This document shows positions 9,202 through 20,095 of a DNA stretch of 64,000 bases, one piece after another. The translations under genes and the position numbers were made by a program. Source of the stretch: Bradyrhizobium lablabi (GTDB taxonomy: Bacteria; Pseudomonadota; Alphaproteobacteria; Rhizobiales; Xanthobacteraceae); NCBI RefSeq assembly GCF_018129385.1, contig NZ_JAFCLN010000017.1:62001-126000 (forward strand), in the 5' to 3' direction. Below the pieces are notes generated by a model. That model saw only the letters and a list, made by a program, of their open reading frames with translations, had not been told where the DNA came from and did no database searches. How positions within the stretch are numbered: position 1 is the first letter of the stretch; each line of letters opens with the position of its first letter.

Positions 9202-10164
9202 CTAACCCGGCACGCCCCTGTTCTTCAGCACAAAGCAGGCGCCGCCGGCCTTGCGGATACGGTTGCAGAGGTTGTCGGCCTCTGCCCGCGTGTCCGCGCC
9301 GATGCGCACCTGATAGAACGTCGCCGAGCCTCGCGTGCGCAATCGCGAGCCGAGCAGGCTTGGATCCTGGTCGCCGATCACGGCGGAAAGATTCTTGATG
9401 GCGCGCGAATACATCGCGAGCGCCTTCTCGCGGGAGAAGCCGGCGGCGAGCTGCACGCCCCACACCTTGGCGGCGGAAACCGTCACGTGCTCTTCAAGCT
9501 GCGTGATGAACGGATTGGGCGCCTGTTTGAGCAGGACCATCAACTGGCGGCAGCTTGACGTTGGCGCACGCGCCGGCATCTTCTCGGTTCGCCCCGCCTT
9601 CGCCCATTCCTCCACCGTCGAGCCGGTGATGGCGGAGACGTAGTTGCGCGTCTCCATTGGCATCGGCCCCGTGCCGGCGAGCCATTCCCGCACGCGGCGG
9701 GGACCGGCATTGTAGGCAGCCGCGGCAAGGCCGAGATTGCCGAATTCGTTGCGCAGCTCGGCGAGAAACTCCGCGGATTTCGGCAGCGCCTGCACCGGAC
9801 TGAAGGGATCGAGCAGGCCGCGCTCGCTTGCGGTGCCCGGCATGAACTGCGCGATCCCCTGCGCGCGCTCGCCGCTCCGCGTCACCGGCCCGACGGCGTT
9901 GGCCTGGAAACGGCTTTCCTGCCAGATCACGCGCGCGAAAAATTCCAGCGGCAGGCCTTCCGCCCTTGCCGCGGATTCGATCATCAGGCACATCGCCTCG
10001 CGGGTGTCGCTCTCGCGCCCCTGATCGGCGGTCTTTTGACCCAGTAGCGATCGCGCAGCACTGGAGCGCGTCGCCTCTCCGGCATCTTCGGCCAGCGCCG
10101 GCGCGAACACGCACAGCAGCGCCGCCAATCCCAATACCGCGCGCACTGGCTGATACAATTGCAT
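9202..10164 (-). CDS. Lytic transglycosylase (SLT) with C-terminal SPOR domain
   Basis: This 320-residue secreted protein has a signal peptide (about residues 1-25, ending PALAED). A family 1 transglycosylase domain follows with catalytic Glu in VIWQESRFQ, then AQGIAQFMPGTA and AAYNAGPRRV. The C-terminal SPOR-like domain (WGVQLAAGFSREKAL to GGACFVLKN) binds denuded septal peptidoglycan. The ATG at 10164 is preferred because the preceding 29 residues of the longer frame lack signal-peptide character and GGGAA sits upstream. Confidence 0.9.
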   Translation of the reverse strand: MQLYQPVRAVLGLAALLCVFAPALAEDAGEATRSSAARSLLGQKTADQGRESDTREAMCLMIESAARAEGLPLEFFARVIWQESRFQANAVGPVTRSGERAQGIAQFMPGTASERGLLDPFSPVQALPKSAEFLAELRNEFGNLGLAAAAYNAGPRRVREWLAGTGPMPMETRNYVSAITGSTVEEWAKAGRTEKMPARAPTSSCRQLMVLLKQAPNPFITQLEEHVTVSAAKVWGVQLAAGFSREKALAMYSRAIKNLSAVIGDQDPSLLGSRLRTRGSATFYQVRIGADTRAEADNLCNRIRKAGGACFVLKNRGVPG

Positions 10165-10252
10165 TGCTGTTCCCGCGCGACCTCGCTTGACAGAGGGAAC
10201 CCGTGGTCTAGCTATTGTGATAACAATGATGGCGCGCATATGGGAGCGCAAG

Positions 10253-11188
10253 ATGACCGCACCGTCCGACGAGCAGCCCGGCTTTGCGCCCGACGACGAC
10301 GCGCCGATCGGCTACATGCAGCGCACGCGCGATTACTATGAAGCGATCGGTTATGAGACCCCCTATCGCTGGGCGCATTACACCACAGCCCCGTTCCAGC
10401 CGCTGAAGAAGCCGCTCAACGAGGCCCGCGTCGCCATCATCACCACGGCCGCGCCTTACGATGCCGCCAAGGGCGATCAGGGCCCCGGCGCGGCCTATAA
10501 TGGCGGCGCGAAGTTTTACACCGTCTATGACGGGGACACCTCGAAAGCCCACGACCTTCGGATTTCCCACATCGCCTATGACCGCACGCACACCTCGGCC
10601 GAGGACAGCGGCACCTGGTTTCCGCTGCCGCAGCTTCTGCGTCTTGCGCGCGAGAAGCGGATCGGCGGCGTTGCCCCGCGCTTCTTCGGCGCGCCGACCA
10701 ACCGCAGCCATCGCGTCACGATCGAGACCGACGCGCCTGAAATCTTGAAGCGTTGCCGCGAGGACAAGGTCGATGCCGCGGTGCTGGTGCCGAACTGCCC
10801 GGTCTGCCACCAGACGGTCAGCCTGGTGGCCCGGCATCTGGAAGCGGGCGGCATTTCCACCGTCGTGATGGGCTGCGCCAAGGACATTGTCGAGCACGCG
10901 GCGGTGCCGCGCTTCCTGTTCTCCGACTTCCCGCTCGGCAACTCCGCGGGCAAGCCGCACGATGTCGCCTCGCAAGCCTTCACGTTCGAGCTGGCGCTGC
11001 GGGTGCTGGAGACCGCGCCGGCCGCGCAGACCACGGTGCAGTCGCCGCTGCGCTGGAGCGCGGACCATTCCTGGAAGCGCGACTACAGCAATGCGGCCAT
11101 GCTGAGCGCGGAAGAGCTCGCCCGGCGCCGCCGCGAATTCGATGCCCAGAAGCAGATCGCCCGCGGCATTCGCGAAAGCGCGGCGTAG
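10253..11188 (+). CDS. GrdB-like (glycine/betaine/D-proline reductase selenoprotein B family) protein
   Basis: This 311-residue protein resembles the GrdB/PrdB family of selenoenzyme reductase subunits. It carries VAIITTAAPYDAAKGDQGPG at the N-terminus and a NCPVCHQTVSL motif (Cys182, Cys185) where anaerobic relatives use selenocysteine. No other glycine or proline reductase subunit is encoded nearby, so the classical Stickland reaction is unlikely. The ATG at 10253 has GGGAG 6 bases upstream. A family D repeat follows directly. Confidence 0.7.
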   Translation: MTAPSDEQPGFAPDDDAPIGYMQRTRDYYEAIGYETPYRWAHYTTAPFQPLKKPLNEARVAIITTAAPYDAAKGDQGPGAAYNGGAKFYTVYDGDTSKAHDLRISHIAYDRTHTSAEDSGTWFPLPQLLRLAREKRIGGVAPRFFGAPTNRSHRVTIETDAPEILKRCREDKVDAAVLVPNCPVCHQTVSLVARHLEAGGISTVVMGCAKDIVEHAAVPRFLFSDFPLGNSAGKPHDVASQAFTFELALRVLETAPAAQTTVQSPLRWSADHSWKRDYSNAAMLSAEELARRRREFDAQKQIARGIRESAA

Positions 11189-11192
11189 ACCA

Positions 11193-11266
11193 GAGCATGA
11201 TCCGGAAAAGTGGATACCGGTTTTCCCTCGCGACAAACGCGAAGCGTTTGCGCGGAGATCATGCTC
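11193..11266. repeat. Palindromic intergenic repeat, family D, copy 1
   Basis: The ends are the exact inverted pair GAGCATGATC and GATCATGCTC. The core contains GGAAAAGTGGATACCGGTTTTCC and an inner ACGCGAAGCGT hairpin. A diverged relative at 25530-25599 shares the AAAGTGG..ACCGG.TTTC core. It sits 5 bases after the GrdB-like gene. Confidence 0.8.
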
Positions 11267-11398
11267 AAACAAAAAGAGCCCCGCATTTTCGGTAAATCCG
11301 TCCGGGATCGGTTTACGTTAACGCGACATACTTTCCCGGCCTCATCTTCTATTCCGGCGGAAGGCGCGTAGTGTGACCTCCCTATTTGGGAGGTTTCC

Positions 11399-11752
11399 AT
11401 GCTGGATCGGCGCCAAAGCCCGCGCGACAAGGTGCTCTACGGCGGCGTGGCCGAAATCAACGAGCGCGGCTCGACCGTGGACTGCGTCGTTCGCAATGTC
11501 AGCGAGACCGGCGCCTGCGTCGAATTCAACCAGGCCGCAAAACTGCCCGAGGAGATGCGGCTGACCATTCCGCGCAAGGGCCGCTCGTTCCTCGCCAGGA
11601 TGATCTGGCGGCAGGCCGATCGCGTGGGCCTCGCCTTCCGCACCATGGTGACGGACCCGCCGACCAGCGATCTCGAAGAGCGGCTTCGCATCAGCCAGAT
11701 CAAGCAGCGCCAGCTCAAGCGCCGCATCAAGGAGCTGATCGGCCAAGACTGA
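11399..11752 (+). CDS. PilZ domain protein
   Basis: This 117-residue single-domain PilZ protein has the c-di-GMP-binding RRQSPR box (residues 4-9) and the second motif VRNVSETGACVEF (N-x-S-x-x-G). A C-terminal basic helix, SQIKQRQLKRRIKEL, follows. It probably binds cyclic di-GMP and may relay signals from enzymes such as the GGDEF-EAL protein at 52.8-55.5 kb. The partner is unknown. Confidence 0.88.
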   Translation: MLDRRQSPRDKVLYGGVAEINERGSTVDCVVRNVSETGACVEFNQAAKLPEEMRLTIPRKGRSFLARMIWRQADRVGLAFRTMVTDPPTSDLEERLRISQIKQRQLKRRIKELIGQD

Positions 11753-11850
11753 CGGCGGGCTTCCCCGCCCTAACTCAATCCGGTAAATTACCCCTTGCCC
11801 TCGCCTTCTGGTTGCGCTTAGTTTCGTGCAACTTGGGGGAGAGGCAAGTA

Positions 11851-12300
11851 ATGCGTATCGTGGGGATTGCGGCGCTGTGCGCCGTCGTGGGCGGCTGTGC
11901 GTCGGTCTCGCGCGGAACAACCGAAAACATCAGCATCGCGTCGACACCGTCCGGCGCCGAGGCCACCATCACCGGATTAGATGTGCCGACAGCCTGCGTG
12001 ACGCCGTGTGCGGTCGTCGTCAAACGCAATGCGGATATTTCCGTCGCCTTCCAGAAGGAAGGATATGCGCCGCAGATTGTTCAGCTGACCAAAGAAGTGC
12101 CCGGAACCGGCGCTGCCGGTTTCGCCGGCAATCTTCTGCTCGGCGGCATTGTGGGCATGGGCGTCGACGCCTACACGGGCGCTGCGACCGACCACAAGCC
12201 AAATCCCGTTACCGTCACGCTCGAACCGCTCGCCCCGCCTGCGCCTGCGCGCCCGCCGCGCAAGCCGCGCCCGCCGGCAGCGCCACAGGCGGGAACGTAA
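11851..12300 (+). CDS. PEGA-domain lipoprotein
   Basis: This 149-residue protein has a type II signal peptide with probable lipobox AVVGGC (Cys16). A PEGA-like domain follows (ISIASTPSGAEATITG, TPCAVVVKRNADISVAFQKEGY), then a glycine-rich LLLGGIVGMGVDAYTGA segment and a Pro/Ala-rich tail. The start follows GGGGGAGAGG. The frame is open upstream but without protein-like character. It is probably membrane-anchored; the role is unknown. Confidence 0.82.
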   Translation: MRIVGIAALCAVVGGCASVSRGTTENISIASTPSGAEATITGLDVPTACVTPCAVVVKRNADISVAFQKEGYAPQIVQLTKEVPGTGAAGFAGNLLLGGIVGMGVDAYTGAATDHKPNPVTVTLEPLAPPAPARPPRKPRPPAAPQAGT

Positions 12301-12314
12301 ATTCGTCAAAAGAA

Positions 12315-12340
12315 AAAGGCCGGCTTTACCGCCGGCCTTT
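12315..12340. terminator. Bidirectional intrinsic terminator between PEGA gene and clpA
   Basis: A perfect 10-bp stem AAAGGCCGGC/GCCGGCCTTT encloses a 6-base loop, with A/T runs on both sides. It can stop transcription of the PEGA gene from the left and of clpA from the right. Confidence 0.85.
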
Positions 12341-12355
12341 GTCGTCAAATCCGCA

Positions 12356-14770
<2,415 letters not shown>

Positions 14771-14964
14771 TCGCGTCCTCTGTGCCCCCAGGGCATCATG
14801 ATCGCCATTACCCGGTCAGGCAACAACAACCTTTGTCATCTTTTAGCTCATATAGTTACGCTCGATCATGGCGAAAGGCCGGTCCCGCAGCGGTAGTTTT
14901 CCTCTAAAATCTTCGTGCGGACACAGCGCCGCCTCCGCAAATCAACGGGGATGCGGCGTTTCCG

Positions 14965-15003
14965 TTGCAAAAAAGAATGCAAAAGCCGTTCCGCCTGCGG
15001 CGG
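14965..15003 (-). terminator. Possible terminator or attenuator downstream of clpS
   Basis: On the minus strand a small stem CCGCC-TGC-GGCGG (14991-15003) follows the clpS stop. Two T-rich stretches (CTTTT and CTTTTTT) come next. The arrangement could terminate or attenuate clpS transcription before clpA. The stem is short and imperfectly placed, so the call is weak. Confidence 0.35.
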
Positions 15004-15017
15004 GCGACGGACCGGCG

Positions 15018-15350
15018 CTACTTCTTTTCCATCACGCATTGCAGGGGATGCTGGTGCTTGCGCGCAAAATCCATCACCTGCGTCACTTTGGTCTCGGCGA
15101 TCTCGTAGGTGAACACGCCGCACTCTCCGATACCGTGGTGATGGACATGCAGCATGATCTTGGTCGCGGCCTCGACGTCCTTCTGGAAAAACTTTTCCAG
15201 CACATGAACGACGAACTCCATCGGAGTGTAGTCGTCGTTCAGGATCAGCACCCGATAGAGGTTCGGCCGCTTGGTCTTCGGCTTGACCTTGGTGATGACC
15301 GAGGTCGAGGGACCGCCAGTACCATTGGTGCGGTTGTCATCGTTGCTCAT
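15018..15350 (-). CDS. clpS: ATP-dependent Clp protease adaptor ClpS
   Basis: This 110-residue adaptor contains YRVLILNDDYTPMEFVVHVL and VMLHVHHHGIGECGVF-type motifs that bind N-terminal degrons, with the conserved ND and His residues. A flexible N-terminal extension rich in Asn/Thr/Lys precedes the core. An upstream ATG at 15407 would add 19 residues and cannot be excluded. ClpS docks on the ClpA N-domain and redirects it to N-end rule substrates. Confidence 0.95.
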   Translation of the reverse strand: MSNDDNRTNGTGGPSTSVITKVKPKTKRPNLYRVLILNDDYTPMEFVVHVLEKFFQKDVEAATKIMLHVHHHGIGECGVFTYEIAETKVTQVMDFARKHQHPLQCVMEKK

Positions 15351-15837
15351 TTCCGGAGCAAACGTGACGGCGACGGACGGATCAGGTCTGGAAGCTGATT
15401 GCAACATGGCGCAGACGTTCGAAAACTCCCCACGGAAGCCGGACAACGCTCTGGCGTCCCCCGGGTTTCTCCAACTGGAGCCGCCCGACGGGTTCCCGCA
15501 ACGCTTTCCAGATCGCCGCTGCCGGCCGGAACGGACCCCGTCGAGGCCGGCTCGGTGACACAAATATGGGTCCAGAGCCGGTCTGCCGCAAGCGTCGTTC
15601 GCCGCCCGCGGCAAGGGCCGATTCCCGGTTCGGCGATCCGGACAAGGTTAATCAATCCTGCCCGATTTGACAAAAAAATGGAGGGTCCGTTTAGCGGCCA
15701 TTGACGATAGGCCGGGCTTTTCCGCCCAATTCGTGGCTTGCGCGGCAATTGACCCACATTTCGCCGGACCGGTTTACCACCTGTTTAGCCGCCTAACCCG
15801 AAATGGCGGGCATAAAACCCCAATTTCGGTGACAACC
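15351..15837. other. Divergent intergenic region between clpS and the TadG-like gene
   Basis: This gap of nearly 490 bases holds the promoters of both divergent genes. Frames on both strands are open through parts of it but without protein-like features. A TTGACA-like hexamer lies near 15666. I see no RNA gene, repeat copy or convincing operator. Confidence 0.4.
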
Positions 15838-17187
15838 ATGTCTGGTGCATCCATTTTTAGTCGCGTTCGTACGGCCGCCAGCCGGTTTGCAGGCGCAGAT
15901 CAGGGCAACATCGCGGTACTCTTCGCGATCGCCTCCGTACCGATCATCAGCTTCGTCGGTGCCGCCATCGACTATAGCCGCGCCAATGCCGCCCGCACGG
16001 CGATGCAGGCCGCGCTCGATTCCACCTCGCTGATGCTCGCAAAGGATCTTTCGGAAGGCCTGATCAAGGAGGCGGACGTCAACTCCAAGGCGCAAACCTA
16101 TTTCAACGCGCTATTCCACAACAACGACGCCCAGTCGGTCACGGTCAACGCGTCCTACACCCCCCAGACCAGCATGGGTTCGACCATCGTCGTCAACGGC
16201 TCGGGAAACATAAAGACCGACTTCATGAAGGTCGCCGGCTTTCCCAAGCTCGATTTCAACACCAGTTCGACCTCGGCATGGGGCAACGTGCGCATGCGCG
16301 TCGCCATGGCGCTCGACAACACGGGCTCGATGGCTGACGACGGCAAGATGCCGGCGATGCAGAAGGCCGCGAAGAGTCTGATCGATCAGTTGAGCGGTCT
16401 CTCCAAGACCACCGGCGACGTCTACATTTCGATCGTTCCCTTCGCCAAGGACGTCAACGTCGGCTCCAGCTTCGTCAACGCCAACTGGATCGACTGGTCC
16501 GAGTGGAACGGCGACAACGGTACCAGCACCTGCAACACCCGGGATTGGCGCGGCAACTGCACGAGCTCCACCTGGACACCGGACGACCACAGCAAGTGGA
16601 CCGGCTGCGTCATGGACCGCGCGCAGCCCTACGACACCCTGAACACGACGCCGACCTCGGATACCAACACCAAGTTCCCGGCCGAGCAGTATTCCTACTG
16701 CAAGCCAGGCTCCAGCGCCTATCTCCAGCCGATGCTGGGGTTGAGCGCAGACTGGACAACCCTGAAGAAAAAGATCGACGACATGAAGCCGACCGGCAAT
16801 ACCAACCAGAGCATTGGTCTTGCCTGGGCCTGGATGACGCTCGGCACCAGCGATCCGTTCCCTGCGCCTCCCAAGGATTCGAACTACCAGTACAAGGACG
16901 CGATCGTGCTGTTGTCGGACGGCAAGAACACCCAGAACCGCTTCAGCAGCAACCAGGGCCAGATCGATGCGCGTCAGAAGATCCTGTGCGACAACGCCAA
17001 GGCCCCGCCCAACAACATCATCATCTATACCGTTCAGATCGACACCGGCGGGGATGGCCAGCAGGATGTCATGAAGTATTGCGCCAGCTCGTCGGACAAA
17101 TACTTCTACATCACCTCCCCCACGCAGACCGTGGACGCGTTCAACAACATCGGCACGTCGCTCTCGAAACTGCGCGTCGCCAAGTAG
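15838..17187 (+). CDS. TadE/TadG-type pilus-assembly related protein with VWA domain
   Basis: This 449-residue protein starts with the Flp/TadG N-terminal motif: a short basic region, then GNIAVLFAIASVPIISFVGAAIDYSRA as a membrane helix. A von Willebrand A domain follows with MIDAS DNTGSM. A Cys/Trp/Asn-rich insertion (near residues 210-290) interrupts the VWA fold, and IVLLSDGKNT is visible later. The ATG at 15838 is chosen because the earlier in-frame residues are not protein-like. No other tad genes are adjacent. Confidence 0.85.
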   Translation: MSGASIFSRVRTAASRFAGADQGNIAVLFAIASVPIISFVGAAIDYSRANAARTAMQAALDSTSLMLAKDLSEGLIKEADVNSKAQTYFNALFHNNDAQSVTVNASYTPQTSMGSTIVVNGSGNIKTDFMKVAGFPKLDFNTSSTSAWGNVRMRVAMALDNTGSMADDGKMPAMQKAAKSLIDQLSGLSKTTGDVYISIVPFAKDVNVGSSFVNANWIDWSEWNGDNGTSTCNTRDWRGNCTSSTWTPDDHSKWTGCVMDRAQPYDTLNTTPTSDTNTKFPAEQYSYCKPGSSAYLQPMLGLSADWTTLKKKIDDMKPTGNTNQSIGLAWAWMTLGTSDPFPAPPKDSNYQYKDAIVLLSDGKNTQNRFSSNQGQIDARQKILCDNAKAPPNNIIIYTVQIDTGGDGQQDVMKYCASSSDKYFYITSPTQTVDAFNNIGTSLSKLRVAK

Positions 17188-17204
17188 GATAACGGCAGAC
17201 ACGT

Positions 17205-17232
17205 AAAAGCCCGGCCTTGCGGCCGGGCTTTT
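17205..17232 (+). terminator. Intrinsic terminator after the TadG-like gene
   Basis: The stem AAAAGCCCGGCC / GGCCGGGCTTTT is perfect over 12 bp with loop TTGC and a following T. It may also serve the convergent phasin gene. Confidence 0.9.
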
Positions 17233-17268
17233 TGATTCCAGTTGATTCCAGCGGTGCCGAAGCGGCGA

Positions 17269-17604
17269 TTAGTGCGCCGGCGCGAACTTCGCGGCCAGGC
17301 CTTCGAGCGGCTTGAAGGACTGCTTGGCGAGATCGGCGTAGAGACCGGCGATCTTCTGCGATTCCGCGACGAAGGTCTCGTAGGCCGTCTTGGCGTATTC
17401 GCTCTGCGCTTCCAGCGCCTTGTCGAGCGACTTCACGCCCGAGAGCTTTTCCGCGAACGACTTGGTGTCCTCGTAGGACTTCTTGGCGTATTCGCCATAG
17501 GCGGTCACGATCGCCTGCACGCCGCTCTGATAGTTGGTGGCGTTGGCGACGGCCTGCTCGTATTGCTCCTTGCCGTACTTCTGAATGTCTTCAATCTTGA
17601 CCAT
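17269..17604 (-). CDS. Phasin family protein (PHB granule-associated)
   Basis: This 111-residue helical phasin_2-type protein has the motifs IEDIQKYGKEQYEQAV and KSFAEKLSGVKSLDKALEAQSEYAKTAYE. Phasins coat polyhydroxybutyrate granules and control their size and number. GGAAAGGA precedes the ATG at 17604. Two PhaR-type operators lie 77-130 bases upstream, which fits repression by PhaR until granules form. Confidence 0.9.
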   Translation of the reverse strand: MVKIEDIQKYGKEQYEQAVANATNYQSGVQAIVTAYGEYAKKSYEDTKSFAEKLSGVKSLDKALEAQSEYAKTAYETFVAESQKIAGLYADLAKQSFKPLEGLAAKFAPAH

Positions 17605-17680
17605 CAACGAAGTCCTTTCCCAGACTGATTGGATTCAAGCTGCCGGGAGTCCCGGCTCCTCGGACGCGCCGATACCATAC

Positions 17681-17734
17681 TGCATCGCACAATAAAGTCA
17701 ATGAATCTTGTGCGACGCACAATCGTTCGCACAA
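17681..17734 (-). promoter_or_regulatory. Probable PhaR operator cluster upstream of phasin
   Basis: TGCATCGCACAA (17681-17692) and TGCGACGCACAA (17711-17722) are exactly 30 bases apart and both fit TGCRNYGCASMA, the pattern I recall for Bradyrhizobium PhaR. A third half-site GCACAA lies at 17729-17734. They are in the only gap upstream of the phasin gene. PhaR binding is inference. Confidence 0.6.
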
Positions 17735-18017
17735 ACTCCGCAAATTGCCCGAAATCCCGCAGTGCTACGCAACGGTTCGTTAATCTTTTGGAAACTCGCG
17801 CCCCCTAACCTGATTCCCGGACTTGTTCGCCTTCCGGCAGACAGCCAGAAAGCTGTTTGTCAACAGCACCTTAGCTAGAACAGCGGCTTGACCGGCGTCC
17901 CGGATCAACAGCATTGTCCGGCTCACCGGGTTGAGCATGGGTAACGGCGCCGGCCGTTGGGCACAATTTTGCCTCACGAACCGGTGATCAAGACAGAAAA
18001 TGGGGACGGGGAAGTTT

Positions 18018-19871
18018 ATGCTTCGTACAACCTGGGCTTCCTCGCGCGTGCTGCGGCTCTGCGTTCTTGGGCTCGCCACCGCCACATCAGCCATCATTTT
18101 CACGACCGATAGCGCGGACGCGCGACGCTACCGCCGTCACGTGCGCCACCAGGAGGCGCGGGCGAGCTACAGCCCCGCCTTTGCATCGATCATCGTGGAT
18201 GCCAATTCCGGCGCGACGCTACAGTCGAACAATCCGGACGCTCTCCGCCGCCCCGCTTCGCTGACCAAGATCATGACGCTCTATCTGCTGTTCGAGCGTC
18301 TCGAAGCCGGCAAGATGACCCTCGACACCCAAATGGACGTGTCGGAGCACGCTTCCGAACAGGCGCCGACCAAGCTCGGTCTCAAGCCCGGCCAGACCTT
18401 GCGCGTCGAGGACGCCATCAAGGGTCTCGTCACCCGCTCCGCCAACGACGCTGCCGTCGTGATCGCCGAGGCGATCGGCGGCGACGAGGAGAGCTTTGCC
18501 AAGCTGATGACGCGCAAGGCGCGCGCGCTCGGCATGAGCAAGACGACCTATCGCAATGCCTCCGGCCTGCCCGACGACGAGCAGCTCACGACCGCGCGCG
18601 ATCAGGCGACGCTCGGCCGCGCCATCCAGGATCGCTTCCCGCGCTATTACCGCTATTTTGCGACATCGGTGTTCGTCTATCGCGGTCATTCCATCCGCAA
18701 CCACAATCGCCTGCTCGGCAATGTCGAGGGTGTCGACGGCATCAAGACTGGCTACACCCGCGCGTCCGGCTTCAATCTCGTGACCTCGATGCGGCGCGGC
18801 AACCGCCATCTGGTCGGCGTCGTGATGGGCGGCCGCAGCGGCGGTTCGCGCGATGCCACCATGCGCAATCTGCTTGCTGAAAATCTCGAGAAGGCCTCGG
18901 CCAAGCGCACCGTTGCCGCCATCAGCGAGCGCAATCCTGCCGAAGCCAATACCGAGGTCGCCGAAGCGGATACGTCGCGGTCGCAGGCAACCGTTCAGGT
19001 CCAGGGCACCGCCCAGGCGGCGGCCGAGCCCGGCATCGATGCGATGCAGCAGACCCGGTCGGCCGCACCGGCCAAACCATCGATCATGGCGGCGGCCGCG
19101 GCGGCCTTGCCACCGTTGCCCGCAAAACCCCAAGCCAAAGCCGAGACGGCCAAGCCTGAGCCGGCGCCGCTCACCAGCGGCGTGATCCAGACGCAGCAGA
19201 TCGCGGCGATCCCCGGCTCCGCCGAGCCGATGAAGCCGGTCCGGGTCAAGACCGTTCAGGTCAAGGCCGGGCCGATGAAGCTCGCCGCCGCAGGTCCCTC
19301 GCAAACCACCCCATCCGTCACCCACGCGATCCCGCCCGCACGCGGCGACGTCGCGGAGACCTCCAACGCCGTCGTCGCCAAAGCGGAAGTCGCCAAGCCT
19401 GAGCAACCGGCAAGGATCGAGCCGGCACGGACCGAGCTGCCGCCGCAGCCGCCGGGCCACGGCACCGGCCAGGGTGTGCTCGGCGTGCTGCCCGCCTCCA
19501 GCGTCGCCCCTGCCCCGTCGCAGGCGATGGCCTATGCCGATCCGCAAAAGGCCCAGGCCGTGCAGCAGAACGCCGCCCTCAAGCCGGCCGCCGCTGCTGC
19601 GCCCGCCCCTGCTCCGACGGTGCGCAGCGGATGGATCATCCAGGTCGGCGCGCTCGAGAGCGAGGGCGAAGCCCGTTCGCGCATCGAGGCGGCCCGCAGC
19701 CATTCAAAAGGCCTGCTCAACAAGGCCGACCCCTTCACCGAGCCGGTCGTAGCCAAGGATAACCGAAAACTGTTCCGCGCCCGCTTCGCAGGCCTTGAGC
19801 GCGATCAGGCGGAAGCTGTGTGCCGCACGCTCAAGCGCGCCGACATTCCCTGCATCACCGCGCGCAACTGA
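18018..19871 (+). CDS. D-alanyl-D-alanine carboxypeptidase (peptidase S11) with C-terminal SPOR domain
   Basis: This 617-residue penicillin-binding protein has a signal peptide. Its S11 domain shows SLTK (Ser81, Lys84), SAN (141-143) and KTG (243-245). A long Ala/Pro/Lys-rich linker (about residues 305-535) leads to a SPOR domain (GWIIQVGALESEGEARSR). It trims stem-peptide D-Ala in the periplasm, and the SPOR domain suggests septal targeting. The ATG at 18018 follows GGGGAAG. Upstream, 17735-18017 contains no gene. Confidence 0.93.
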   Translation: MLRTTWASSRVLRLCVLGLATATSAIIFTTDSADARRYRRHVRHQEARASYSPAFASIIVDANSGATLQSNNPDALRRPASLTKIMTLYLLFERLEAGKMTLDTQMDVSEHASEQAPTKLGLKPGQTLRVEDAIKGLVTRSANDAAVVIAEAIGGDEESFAKLMTRKARALGMSKTTYRNASGLPDDEQLTTARDQATLGRAIQDRFPRYYRYFATSVFVYRGHSIRNHNRLLGNVEGVDGIKTGYTRASGFNLVTSMRRGNRHLVGVVMGGRSGGSRDATMRNLLAENLEKASAKRTVAAISERNPAEANTEVAEADTSRSQATVQVQGTAQAAAEPGIDAMQQTRSAAPAKPSIMAAAAAALPPLPAKPQAKAETAKPEPAPLTSGVIQTQQIAAIPGSAEPMKPVRVKTVQVKAGPMKLAAAGPSQTTPSVTHAIPPARGDVAETSNAVVAKAEVAKPEQPARIEPARTELPPQPPGHGTGQGVLGVLPASSVAPAPSQAMAYADPQKAQAVQQNAALKPAAAAAPAPAPTVRSGWIIQVGALESEGEARSRIEAARSHSKGLLNKADPFTEPVVAKDNRKLFRARFAGLERDQAEAVCRTLKRADIPCITARN

Positions 19872-19893
19872 CCTCGACGCTTCGTTCGACTGC

Positions 19894-19919
19894 AAAAGCC
19901 GGCGCTTGCGCCGGCTTTT
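19894..19919 (+). terminator. Intrinsic terminator after the D,D-carboxypeptidase gene
   Basis: AAAAGCCGGCGC / GCGCCGGCTTTT forms a perfect 12-bp stem with a TT loop, followed by more T residues. Confidence 0.9.
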
Positions 19920-20095
19920 TCATTTGCAGCGGCACTCGGCGCAGCGCGCCTGCGCAAACTTCTCGTCAACAATTTACGGTTAAATTTATCGAAAGGGCGA
20001 TCCGACCATGCCGGGCAACGGCGGGCGGAATGGGGCGTCGATCAGGGCAGATACGAGCAGCTCTCGGCTTGTAGCGTTTGGTAGCGTTGCCGGAG

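Noticed and set aside
10187..10252. Upstream start codons for the GrdB-like gene
   Set aside because: The extra 22 residues are not conserved-looking, and the ATG at 10253 has a better ribosome site (GGGAG).
14965..15003. Possible small RNA between clpS and clpA
   Set aside because: Only a short stem and T runs are visible and no promoter; it is listed as a weak terminator instead.
18219..19703. A 494-codon frame opposite the D,D-carboxypeptidase
   Set aside because: The composition is Arg/Gly-rich shadow of the Pro/Ala linker on the real strand.
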